Below are positions 33,818-45,000 of a stretch of DNA of 59,205 nucleotides, in pieces; positions within the stretch are counted from its first letter, which is position 1, and every line of letters starts with the position of its first letter. The position numbers and the translations under genes were made by a program. The notes beneath the pieces were generated by a model. It was given only the letters and a program-made list of their open reading frames with translations, was not told where the DNA came from and did not search any database. Source of the stretch: Gnetum montanum (taxonomy: Eukaryota > Streptophyta > Gnetopsida > Gnetales > Gnetaceae); NCBI GenBank assembly GCA_015680685.1, contig MNCI01015593.1:190140-249344 (forward strand). Reading direction: 5' to 3'.

Positions 33818-34063
33818 AGGAAGTTAGAAATTTTTTTCATTCTTTCTCATTTGAAGCAAGGAAGATTTTTCAAGTTTTCTTCTATGAAAAGAGCTTTGAC
33901 ACCCTAGCTTTCCAAGCCATAATTTGCTCAATATTGCTCTGATTTTCATGATTTTTGAACCTATTTAATCCTAGAGTGCTCAACTTAGTCATGGGGAGGT
34001 GTTAGGGAGGAAAATCTAAGCCAATTTTTCAAAAAAACTCTAACACTAGAAGGTACTTTAAGG

Positions 34064-34351
34064 GTAAGTGTGAAGGGATAATTGGAATTTTTAAAGGATA
34101 CTCAAGCATATTAAAGCCAAACACTCAATTAATGATCTTAACGACCAATAACCATTATACATAAGGACAAAATGAGCAATTTTGAAAGGTTATCAAGAGA
34201 TTAACACCTATAGGGTAACTTTTTGAAAAATTTTCGAACTCTGTAATCTTAGTAACTAAGAATTTAACAAAACTAAGGGTATGAGTAAGGTATGAAACTA
34301 TCAAGAATACATGGAAAAACTTTAGCAATTATGATTTCTTAATGATTGCAG
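34064..34351 (+). other. Predicted leader intron of the C aORF
   Basis: The donor TAAGG|GTAAGTG is near consensus. The acceptor TTTCTTAATGATTGCAG ends on the base before ATG 34352. Homologous sites in E are AAAGG|GTAATTG and GTGATTACAG|ATG. Confidence 0.6.
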
Positions 34352-36758
34352 ATGGCCCCATGAAGAGGAGGAGCACAAGGAGGACCTTTACAAGGAGTAA
34401 GAAAATGACCAAGAGGCCAAGGTAGAGGCTGAAATAGATGACAAGCACCTAAACACAAGGAGTAAGAAGCCCAATCCATTAGCATTAATCAAGACACTCT
34501 TGCCATAGTATAATTGGCCCAAGGAGAGGTAGAAGCACCACAAGTCAAAGGACAACACCTTATGTTATCATAAGATTGCCTCCAAATAATTCAAGAAAGA
34601 TCCTTCCTAACCACAGTGATCACAGAAATGAACTTTGGCCTATTTATGAAATTTGTTCCTAAAGCCATATGAACACAACTCCAAGCATCACCGCTATGGC
34701 CTATTCTATCACCTTGGAGAAACTTATTAGTTTTGGCACAAAAAGGAAGAGGGCACTACTATCAACATTAAAGGAACCTCGGTGTCATTCTCAATCAAGG
34801 AAATTGTAGAAGTTCTAAATACACCAAATGAAGAGGCAAGACTAGCATATTTATCCACTCGATCAAATCTAGCAACAAGAAAATTATGGTTAAAAAGGGC
34901 TTATGGGAAAGAGGATAAAGGCTATAATGAGCTAACTCTAGAGGAGAGAATATACTTTAAAATCAGCACTTATCATCTATTCCCAACAAAAGGACTCAAT
35001 TAACTATCAACTTATGTGGCTAGAGGAAGTGCAACTTTGATGGGCAAATATAATGTCAACCTTGTACAACTATACTTTAAGGAAATCCAAAGGTTATTTG
35101 AAGAGAAGAAGGTAGAGAAGATAATACTTCCATTCCCTTGCCTTATCAAGAAGCTGTGCAAGTGATCTAGAATCCTAGGATACACCAATGACATTCCTAA
35201 GAGAGTCCAAAATGCTTTGTACATTGAGTTGCTCAAACTAGCACCACCAAGGAAAGACCATGGTGAAGAGCAAGAGAAGAATAGAAATAAGAGAAACAAT
35301 TCAAGTAGAGCCTAGTAAAACAATAAGAATAAGAAGTTCCGCTGCCACCACCACCACAATATTATAGACCATTGATGAGCCATCTATAGTAGGTTGTAGA
35401 AATAATCAACTAGGAAACAAGGGAGGAGGCCAATCTTTTAGAGTTATCAACAATGCCATTCGATCCACAGTTTTAGCTAACCTAGCAAGTGGACAGATTT
35501 CATTGTAGTCAAGAGGAGAGGTATGGTTACAATATATATTTAGAAAATTACATTATTCCAAGTGGTGCTAGAGGCTGGAGAAGGAACCATAGTTGTGGTA
35601 ATGTAGCATTAGGATGCATCAGAAGCAATAAAGGTGATCACTGATTACATCAAAGAATCCTTCAACGTACATGTTGTATCACTAATGGATCTAACTAGAG
35701 CCAGAGATGCTCAAATGTAAGCCAGAACCTCAATGACTCCTGCTAACCTTGAAGATGCACTTGATCGACTACTGCAGACATGGCAAGTAATGAAAACACT
35801 CTTCAACATCCCAAGCAATATCACTGTAGTGTAGTCAGAGTTGATTGTCACCAAGGGGAAAATGGTAGTGGTAAAGACCAAGGTGGAGCATGCAAAAGTA
35901 GAAGCTCTAAAACTTCAAGAAGATCTCACAGTCCTGAGAGTTGAAAGGAGAGATCTCACATAATTCATTGCACTTGGCCAAATTGAACAATTCAAAAATG
36001 AGTAGATTGGTAGCCTAATTGAGTAGAACAAATAGTTGGCAACAAAGAAGGAGAAATTGGTATGGAATGCCTCTGTAGATGAATCATAGATGTATGCACA
36101 TTTGAAAGCACTAAACACAGTATGAGAAGAAAATAAGCAACTTACTATTGACAACTGAAGGTTGACGACAGTGGAGAAGCAAAAAAACATCTTAGAAGAG
36201 AGCATCCACTAATTAAGAGAATAGTTGGTAAGGATCAACCAAGATATGAGCCACCTTGCAAGAGAAAACAGAATCCTCTCTATGGAGGAGGTACATGCCA
36301 TTAGACAAAAATCATCCATTGCAATCAACACATGGAAAAATGAGACAAAGAAACATGAGAGGCTTAAGAAACACTTTCGAGATGAAGTGGGAATGTAGAA
36401 ACAAATCAACAAGAAAGAAATATAGATGACAAAGGCCAAAATTAGTTCCATATCAGCACAAAATCCTAATTGGAAACCCATCCCGAATAGCTATGCCCTT
36501 ATCCACTAGGTAGAAGTGAAAAATAAAGACCCGCAAATTGAGGACTTGAAAGAGTACATGGGGTTAGCTAATCTTTGTTATGCTAACTTAGCCATGTTAA
36601 TAGTAGGCAAGTCTAGAAATGAACTAGAATGGCAAGTAGAAGACACCTATGCCTTATATGGGAAAGAGCTTGCAAATCGTAAAAATGCCTTGCAGAAACT
36701 CAAAGTAGCAAACTCAGAACTAGAAGTGGTAAAGGCTAGCTACCATGGGCAGAAAGAT
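34352..36758 (+). pseudogene. Accessory ORF (aORF) of element C
   Basis: It starts at ATG 34352 (MAP), directly on the splice acceptor, and runs about 800 codons to the 3' LTR, reading into its first bases. MNFGLFMKFVPKAI (34630) opens the globular part. The best stretch is 34782-35003: SFSIKEIVEVLNTPNEEARL, RKLWLKRAYGKEDKGY, ERIYFKISTYHLFPTKGLN, then LPFPCLIKKLCK (35130). From about 35860 a Lys/Glu/Ala-rich coiled coil follows (ENRILSMEEVHAIRQKSSI; YMGLANLCYANLAMLIVGK; ELANRKNALQKLKVANSEL, 36516-36770). No signal peptide or membrane segment is visible, unlike Athila env-like ORFs. Stops make this copy inactive. The domain resembles the plant-transposon protein family Transposase_32; the role is unknown. 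Confidence 0.6.
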
Positions 36759-37662
36759 GTAGTAGCAAATCAAGTTTTTTTCATCAACCACAATATCGAA
36801 GCCATGATATCAGATCCTTGATATTAGGGCACAAGCTACAATGCCACATATTCAATATTGTGGGCATGTGCAGGCCTATAAATACAACATGTAGGTGCAC
36901 CATCCACATATAATTTCATTAGGCACTTAGTGAAATTATGTCAATTTGTTTTCTCAATTTTAGCACTTAGCACTTAGGAGTGTATGCTTGCAATGTGATG
37001 TTTTGTAATTGAATGGAGTCTTTACTCAAGTGAGATCTACTTGGACACATTTCATGCATGGAAATAAAGATCGAGATTTCTCTACATCATTGTAGCATCA
37101 CTTAGTCTTTATTGTTTACACTTAGAATAATTTTCCTATTTTTACTTAGCTTAATGATTACTATTTTCATTAGTTTCTAATTTACTTTCCATGCATTTTA
37201 CTATTCCTGTTGTTAAGTGAAATGAGTATGACTGATCTCGAGCACCTTAAGTGTAGCTACTTGGTAACCCAGTAGTACTATCACTTGGTACGCCCAATAC
37301 TGTGGTACTTGTAATCTCAATAGTAGCTACAGGAAGTCCAAGGTGTGAACGAAAGGTTAGGACTGGCTACTCATTGCATAGGCTAGATTAGATTTGTTTA
37401 ATGTCACTTAGATCTAGAAATTACTACATTTACTTCATGTTAGCTAGGCTCTATGGCCAATACAACATCATCTATCATATATACCTCATCGTGAGTTAAA
37501 CCATACACATCAAATTTACTAGCTCACATGGGAAGATAACAATTGTGAACCTTAACCAATTACTCACATAATCACATTGTTTTATCTATGGAATTCGATC
37601 AGGATCATGTGTGAACACTTGTATCTTGTATGATTGGGTATTGGAAACTCTACTACTCATGA
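36759..37662 (+). repeat. 3' LTR of element C
   Basis: It runs from TGTAGTAGCAAATCAAG, after purine-rich GGGCAGAAAGA, to CTACTCATGA, with the final CA mutated to GA. TATAAATA is at 36877-36884. It aligns with the 5' LTR throughout; the 5' copy has an extra GATATTGGGTATCC unit in U3. Confidence 0.85.
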
Positions 37663-37667
37663 CCAAA
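37663..37667 (+). repeat. Right target-site duplication of element C (CCAAA)
   Basis: Identical to 25035-25039. Removing C and one copy restores the reading frame of B's RT. Confidence 0.9.
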
Positions 37668-38260
37668 GAAAGGAGGAAAATGAAGAGTCTACATAGACTT
37701 TAAGTTGTTAAACATGGCAACATACAAGGATCATTTTTCATTACCATTTGTGGACCAAGTGTTTGGACACTATAGCAAGGCCTTACTAGTATAGCTTTCT
37801 AGATTATTATAGTGGTTATAACCAAATCTAGATAGCATTAAAGAATGAGGCCAAAATTATATTCACAAGTCTGTAGAGGAATTTTGCATATAGGAAGATG
37901 TCCTTTGTCGTGTGTAATGCCCCTACTACATTCCAATGATTGGTCCTCAACATCTTTCAACAAAAAATCGATAGCAAGGTAAAAGTCTTCATGGATAAAT
38001 TCTCCACGTATGGGGCTACATTTGAGCAAGCCTTGGACCTCTTTGAGCAAGTACTTCAAATATGTGTAAAGACCAATTTGAGACTCAACTAGCAAAAGAG
38101 CCACTTGATGGTCCAAGAAGGCATTGGCTTGGGGCACAAAATTTTCAACAAAGGGATCAAGGTGGATTAGAAAAAAGTATAAGTCATCCAAGGAATAACT
38201 AGGTAACCAAAAATGCTAAAAGATGTAAGGTTATTCCTTGGTTGCATAGGTTATTATAGG
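37668..38260 (+). pseudogene. Reverse transcriptase of B, continued
   Basis: KGGK.RVYIDFK.LN and ATYKDHFSLPFVDQV continue the motif cut at 25039. LCNAPTTFQ-like text and VFMDKFSTYG (37986) follow. The catalytic FMDD reads FMDK, so the second Asp is lost. Several stops and frameshifts are present. GHKIFNKGIKVD near 38135 and [15 protein letters not shown] near 38240 are the usual RT C-terminal motifs. Confidence 0.8.
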
Positions 38261-38279
38261 TGCTTTATTGAGAACTTCT

Positions 38280-38790
38280 TGAAAATTGCTAAACCATTGA
38301 TGGAACTAACAAAGAAGGATGCATCATTCACCTAGACTAGGGAATGCAAGAGCACATTCCAATAGTTAAAGCAAAAACTCATAGAAACTCCAATTTTATG
38401 GGCACCTACCTACTCTAAACCATTCTATATCATGACTGAGGTATCCAATTATGCTTTGTGAGTCATTATTATATAATTGAACAATAAAAATTATCCCTAT
38501 TATATCCATTATGCAAGCTAGAGCATTATAGATGTATAATTAAACTACAACATCATTGAAAAGGAGCTCATGGCAGTGGTGTATGCCTTAGAGAAATTCA
38601 GATACCATATGCTTGGATATCAATTTTTTATGCACACCGACCATAGTGGTATACACTTTCTTATGAATAAACTAACAATGAGTCCCCATGTCATACAGTG
38701 GCTAGTAATTCTTTAGAAGTTTGACCTTATGATGATTGATAGAGAGGGGATTCAAAATGTAGTCATTGATCACTTATCTTGATTATGATG
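38280..38790 (+). pseudogene. RNase H domain of B pol
   Basis: [18 protein letters not shown] is the connection, followed by FYIMTEVSNYAL (first acidic motif, decayed), IEKELMAVVYALEKFRYHM, HTDHSGIHFLMNK (third motif with Asp) and MIDREGIQNVVIDHLS. The order matches C. Confidence 0.75.
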
Positions 38791-39049
38791 GGATAGCAAA
38801 GTGGATGAAGGACCATTGTCTGATCAATTCCCAAATGAGCTCCTTTTGCTAGAGCTTTTGAGATCCAAAATCCCAAAGATTCCAACTAGTATGATCACAT
38901 CCCCCCTTACCTACTTAGTTAAGAGATGCCACATGAATGGAACAATAAGAGGAAACAACAGTTTCTTCACTAGGCCAAGAACTTTATGGAAATCAAGTGT
39001 AACCTCTACAAGAGTTGTGTTGATGGCATGGTACAAGGCTATGTACCTC

Positions 39050-39430
39050 AACTTTGAGTCCTTTAGGATGCTCATGAAGGCCCTTGTGGGGGTCACTATG
39101 CTGGGATGAGCACAACCATTAAAATGGTAAGATATTACTAGCCAATGATCTTTAAAGATGTCCATAAATTTTTCCATTTATGTGACAAATGGAAAAGAGA
39201 TGGGTGATGACTACATGGATGGAAGGACCCCAACAATGGATTCAACCACTAGAGCCTTTCGATCTTTGAGGCATTAACATCATGCAACCCATCAATCCCA
39301 CGTCTAATGGAAAGGCATACATCATCATTACTATGGACTACTGTACTGAGTGGGTTTAGCTTATTTGCTATGCAAATTTTTAAAAAAGTTTCCTTATTGA
39401 GGATATTTTATTAGGTTATTTGGTAATAGG
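39050..39430 (+). pseudogene. Integrase fragment of B
   Basis: Text like DAHEGPCGGHYAG and ISHFGKMVRYYXPMIFKDVHKF (39070-39180) is the HHCC domain. FDLXGINIMQPINP and IITMDYCTEWV (39260-39360) open the catalytic core. Recognisable coding ends near 39430; the Glu region, aORF and 3' LTR are lost. Confidence 0.65.
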
Positions 39431-39954
39431 AGTTCTTAATCTACCATGTGTCCTCAAGTTTATACAATAGAAACAAGAGCCAACTTTCAGCTTTGCTATT
39501 TCAAATTCCATGAGCTTGAAACTACTGAACATGATTATAAGAGTTGATGTTCTCGTAATAAGAAATTGTTGAGCTTAGAAATGATGTAATTGTTGAATCC
39601 TTGGGTAAGAGATAAGAAGCAAGTTAGTGACTAGAAGCAAATGTGGAGTTCCTTCATATATTGGAATGAACTATATGAAAAAAAGGTAATTTGTAGAAGC
39701 TCATAAATAAAATATTGAGGATGTTTTGTTAGAAGCTTTAACTATCAATAGAAAATAAAAATAGTAATATAGATTTTTTATGATCTCTTGGACTTAAATT
39801 CAACCTATTTTCTTTGGCACATTTATGGTGGGTTGTCAAATTATTATTCAGGAGATAATATCATTACTATATTGGGATATTACAACATTTGAAATGTAGG
39901 TAGAGTAAGTAGGAAAGTTATTTAAAGTTTATTTTTGTAATAGTGAAATTCATT

Positions 39955-40378
39955 CATAAAAATGTTGAATTTTCATTACGCTTCAAAAATCATTGGTATG
40001 CATTTTTTTGTAATTAACAATAACATCATCATAACTAAGGATAACACCACTTATATTTATTTATTTGGTTAAAAATCATTGTAATAATACATTGGGGTGT
40101 AACTTATTGTAACAACACATTGATATTTCTATTTATTGATCTTACATAGGATTTTTGTAACAATGCAATTGATTAATAAAAATGTTGAATTTTCAGTTTG
40201 CTCCAAAAATCATTGGTATGCATTTTTTTAATTAATAGTAATACCACCATAACTTAGTATAACATCACTTATATTTATTTATTTTTTTATAACTCATTGT
40301 AACAACACATTGGGATGTAACTCATTATAAGGACACATTGATATTTTTGTTTATCAATCTTATGTAGGAGAGTTGTTT
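39955..40378 (+). repeat. Two-copy tandem repeat, period ~218 bp
   Basis: Copy 1 (39955-40172) and copy 2 (40173-40378) both run from ATAAAAATGTTGAATTTTCA through AAAATCATTGGTATGCATTTTTTT and TTGTAACAACACATTG to a TTGATCTTACATAGGA / TCAATCTTATGTAGGA end. Confidence 0.75.
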
Positions 40379-41291
40379 CAAACACTATGATAATCTACCA
40401 CAGTCAACTCTTGGTTGTATGTATTTTGTACCATCTTTCTAGTGTACGAACTCTAAATAGCATCTTATTCATAGTTTTACTCCAAGTTTATGATTGACTC
40501 AAGGGTGGACCTTCTCTTCCTATTTAGAAATTGGATCTTAACTCACTCTTAAATCTACTTGGTACCTTTACAATTGTGTGGATGGTGGACTCTCTCTTCC
40601 TATCTAGGATACTAATTGTTGGCTTCTTCACTTCTCTAGTAAAGGATGCTCCAACAGAATCTTCAACCATTAGGTATAGTGATCATGTATTATTCATAGA
40701 CTATTTCACATTTATGTGTTTGATGTTTTTTGCACTAATAAGCATTGTACCTCATAGATTTTGTGTGTTTACAATTTCATATATTTTGTTAGTGTTGTGA
40801 TTTTTGATATCCTATTGTTGCAACTTGTAAGTTAAAGTTTAACCACAATTGCTTTATCATGCAACTTTGGTAGACACAATTTCTATCTTTGAAATTTCTT
40901 ACCTTGTCTTTCTTATATTTTTTTTACATACATTTTTTTTATCTTTCCTTCTTCATATGGTATGCTACTTTAAGATGAGGATGGCAAATCAATGGGTTAT
41001 ATCCATTGCAAATAAAAATGATCATTTATGAATCATTATGTGATTTGTGTCTCTGTATATTTTAACACTTTCTTTTCAACATTAATTCTTCATTTGCATT
41101 ATCTTTTATTGAATTTCTATCTTCTACTAAACCTATAAATGGCTAAATCAAAGATATAGATGATGAAGAAAACGTCAAAGCTCATATTGACCAATCTATT
41201 GTTAAAAACCAACATCACTTCATGTTTCTTTTCTTTTTCCTCTTACAAATTCATCTTCATTGGATATTTTAAATAATTCATTGTTCTTCAT

Positions 41292-41341
41292 GTATGCAAC
41301 TCCTTGCTTTGTATGCAACTCCTTGCTTTGTATGCACTTCC
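41292..41341 (+). repeat. 19-bp tandem repeat
   Basis: GTATGCAACTCCTTGCTTT occurs twice in a row (41292-41310, 41311-41329), followed by a partial third unit. Confidence 0.8.
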
Positions 41342-41502
41342 AAGTAAGATGGTATGGTGTGCAATTCCAGGTTAAACTTCTTTACTCATTTCTATAGGAT
41401 CACTCCTTCACTATAATTTGATATCACTTTTCACAGTTGCTTACTTCACACTTCTATGTTGCATCATTAGTTTGATGCTTTTCAATATCTTGTAACTCTA
41501 AA

Positions 41503-42082
41503 TGTGAGAGATGTCCCAGGGCGGTGGTTCTCTTGGGCTTTCCCCATGGTTTGGGGGCCATAGAACACTTTAAGGTGCCCTTGGGTGACTCTCAAATGTT
41601 AGAAAACCCATCTCGGATTGGTGATACTAAGCCAATAGCAAGACACCCTCCTATTGCAACTCTCACTAAGCTCTCTTCATACTACCCTCACCTAGAGAAC
41701 TACATGGCCCTAATTCTACGGCGGTCATAGATATGTAGGTAGCCAAGACTGGATAGTTTTGGTGCAGTGCCAAGCCACACCTTGTACCAGAGCATGAGGG
41801 TTATGGGGATGAGGCGCCACCCCTTGTAGATGCATCGTTTCCCCTTCCACTGATGTTGTCTACAAGGTTGCTTGTGTGCTTGTTTGCAAGGTCCTTGTTA
41901 GGAGTTAGTTTTCCTCTATGAGGTGCATTCCCATACATATATTAAGGAGCTCTGTTGCTACTTGCACTCTCTCTTGGGTTGCTTGCTTGTTAGAGGCATA
42001 TTCCCTAGGTCTTTCCCCTAAGATCCATTGGATCTTAGTGAATTCCTTAGGGTGTCGAACAACATCAGGGCAATGTTATTAC
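41503..42082 (+). repeat. 5' LTR of element K
   Basis: It runs from TGTGAGAGATGTC to ...CAATGTTATTACA. It differs from the 3' copy at roughly one base in eight in the first 65 bases, mainly by transitions, and has no length change. A 68-codon frame (41524-41730) is open in both copies. Confidence 0.9.
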
Positions 42083-42083
42083 A

Positions 42084-42098
42084 GATAGTATTAGAGCA
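42084..42098 (+). other. Primer binding site of K
   Basis: TAGTATTAGAGCATT resembles TGGTATCAGAGC, the complement of initiator tRNA-Met. Confidence 0.6.
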
Positions 42099-45000
42099 TT
42101 TTTGAAAGCATGTTGTGATATGCATGTTCTCTTTGGTTGTGTTACACCATCGAGGTTGTTCTATTGATGGTTCTTTGGATTAATATCTAGGTGATCTTGG
42201 ATCATATCCTTATGCATGTTTTGAAGAGTTTCCCTATGGTAATGTTTTTACGCTCTTCATGAGTGGGTGATGTTACATTGTGAGAAATTAGTGTACATTG
42301 ATCTCCTCAAGAATGTATATGATTGCATTGTGGTATTGTTCTCCACTTATTTACTTACGGTTGAACCAGTTGTGGTTTTATTTGATATGGAAAAGGAGAG
42401 TTCTATTGGCAACTCACAAGTTATTGTTGCTCAAGGAGCTCTTATCTTTGGTCTCCAGTGATTCATTTGGAATGAATCAAACCTAGTCTCTACTTCGATT
42501 TCTGCCTAGATGACATGTATCAAGATGGCATTGATTGAATTGTGTAGGATGCTATATCCTTGCACTCCCAATCACCCTAAATACAGTGAGTATGGGAATT
42601 ACAAATTGGGACATGTTGGTTTCGAGGTACCTCAAGATGGAGGGCCTTTGGACATGTGCTTTTGGTGAGCCTTGTTCTAGGTGGATTAAGACTATTGCCA
42701 GTAGACTTTGTATGTTCGTGTTTGCGATTGTATGTTTGTCTAGTTGGGTATGCATGTCTTCTTGGTTGCATATTGAAATTTTGCATGTGTGTTACCTTTG
42801 TTGTGTCTATCATTCATAACACAAGGCTTTGTGTTCTATGCAGTGTGATGATTTGTTGTTGGGATTGTTGAAGATGCATTGAAGGTCTTTTGTGCCATCC
42901 CAAGGCCAAATGTTTGTGGTCCTTATTTTTGAAAAATTCTTATGCTTAAGGCATGATTGCCCTTGTTGCTAACATTTTGTGAGTTGTGCTCCCTTTTTTG
43001 AGCTAGTCATGTTGCCCTTGGATTTGTGGCATCACTCTTTTGATTGGTGACATTTCTTTGGGCACTTTGATCTGAAGACTTCTAGTGTGGGTCATCCTAT
43101 TGTTGGTTCTCTTTGAGACCACACCTCTTTTGATGAGAGTCTTTCTTGTAAACACATCCTTCTTCATGTTGCTTGTCGTAGCAAGAATTAGTTTTATGGA
43201 GACCTGTTGTTGGCTAAACCTTTGTCTTCCACCTTATTTTTGAGTTGAGATAATGATCCCTTATTGCCCACACCTCTTATGCATGTGTTGAGATTTTGAG
43301 CATGGTTGGGACTAGTGTTAGTGGCTAGGAATGTTTGTTGCATGTGAATCTTGGAATTTTGAGTGTTCTACCTCTCTCTGGGTGTGCCTCATGATGAATT
43401 CTATTGTATGAGTGTATCTAATTGACCCATCAATATTTTGCATGATTGATCTCTATGCGTGTTGCTAAGGTCTTGCTCTTTATGATGTTGTGAGAGTAAT
43501 ATTTTTCTATTATATGATCATGCTTGATGGTTGTATATGAGGCTAATGTGTTGATCATGTTCCTACTAACTTCTCTATTTCTGAGCTATTGTCTCAATCT
43601 TTGTAGGTAGCATAGGTACAAAGATGTGGCTAGTTGTGACCTCAGTTGATTCTATGAGCACTATGTCTATGTGGAAGATATGTGATCTTGAGGCCTTCAT
43701 GAATTGATTATTTGGTCTCAGAATCCCAACATTGGGTTGTGGATTTATCAGTACCTTAGCTATGATGAATCAGCAAGTACATCATGATTTGTTTGCCTCT
43801 CTATGCTGGGTGAGCACTAACAAAGGACAGTGATTCATCCTAGACCCTACAGATATTTAAATGGTATCCTTGGCCATGCCAGATACTAATGGCCTAGGAG
43901 TGGCCAATGCCTTAAGGTCCCACTGTGGTAGGTGGTGGATACTCAGTTGGCATGTTCCATTATTCAATTGTTGCACTTAGGTCCTGAATCATTTTTGTTC
44001 AATGGAAATCATGTAGTGAGTTTAGTGTGATGGTTGTTTGTGTATGTGTAGAGACAGTTGTGCAGTGTATGTAGTGTGACTAATGATTGTGTACATTCCG
44101 CAATAGAGACAGATTTTTCTCAAAATAGCATGGTGCTTTCTTGGTATGCTCCTAGTGGCCTAAACTTTTCAGCTTAGGATGGGCTTGGATAGTTCATCCT
44201 ATAGCCTTCTAGGCCTGGGTAGCATTCCCAAATACCATGTATTATGCTCACTAAATGTATTCCTATCCTCAAGTGAGTGAGATTGTAATGTAATATTTTG
44301 ATATTCTTAGTTTTGATAAATTATGCACATAAAAGTACTAGATGTTATTGCCCTATGTGAGTTAATTTTCTCCTTGTTGTAGGCCTATGCCATACCCTAT
44401 GACAAGGCCAAGCTTGATTCCTGGTGCTCATTCTTGAAGCACCTTCCCAATATGTTGTAAGTGACCTTTATGCCTTGATGTGTAATTCTATTGAAAACCC
44501 CATGGAAAATTCTCTTTGTTGAGATATGATGTTGTAGTGAGTAGTCTAGGGCATGTTCTTACCCAAGGTGCTCTTCAACTAATGCATTGTGTTCTTGGTG
44601 ATATTGGAATGCCTTGACGGTGTGTCCTTCAGTGAATGATCTTGAAATAGGAAAAGTCTTGGGAACACTTCCTCTTGGGTTCCTAGATTGGCAGAAATCT
44701 TATCCACAGGTGATCAATGATGGTATGTAGCCTGAAATAAAAACAAATTGGTTTGATGTGCTTGATCTTGATAGTAGGTCGTTCACGGTGGCCATGTGAA
44801 TTACAATGGCAGACTAAAATTCAAATCAAGGTGATGCTACTATGTCTACCTATGGAGTAGAGCTGAGTTCTGGGTATTAGCACCTAGACTCTCTCTTCCA
44901 TGGTTGGATGTGATGGTGGAGCAATTTTACAAATGTTGGGATGGTGGTCCATCCTTGAATAAATGATGTTACAGTTATAGAAATTGTGACTTCTCTTGCT

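Larger units (their letters stand above)
25040..37662 (+). mobile_element. Element C: complete 12.6-kb gypsy element with 3' accessory gene
   Basis: Two LTRs (25040-25953 and 36759-37662) are flanked by the 5-bp duplication CCAAA and sit in the RT of element B, whose reading frame continues on both sides. In order: tRNA-Asp primer site, gag, protease, RT, RNase H, integrase, T-rich region, stem-loop, internal promoter, intron and aORF. In a 200-base stretch of the LTRs around the TATA box I count about 22 differences, mostly transitions, so the insertion is old. Layout and primer site fit the Athila/Tat group of Ty3/gypsy. Confidence 0.9.
39430..41502 (+). other. AT-rich repetitive segment, left of K
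   Basis: No credible gene. From about 40370 it contains one copy of a long repeat unit whose second copy lies at 48700-49350. Reading frames at 40531 and 40849 are Phe/Leu-rich by composition. K is inserted after CTAAA at 41498-41502. Confidence 0.5.

Noticed and set aside
36759-37662. Solo LTR unrelated to the 25040 LTR
   Set aside because: Same LTR family, matching CCAAA duplications and the continued B reading frame show both belong to one insertion.
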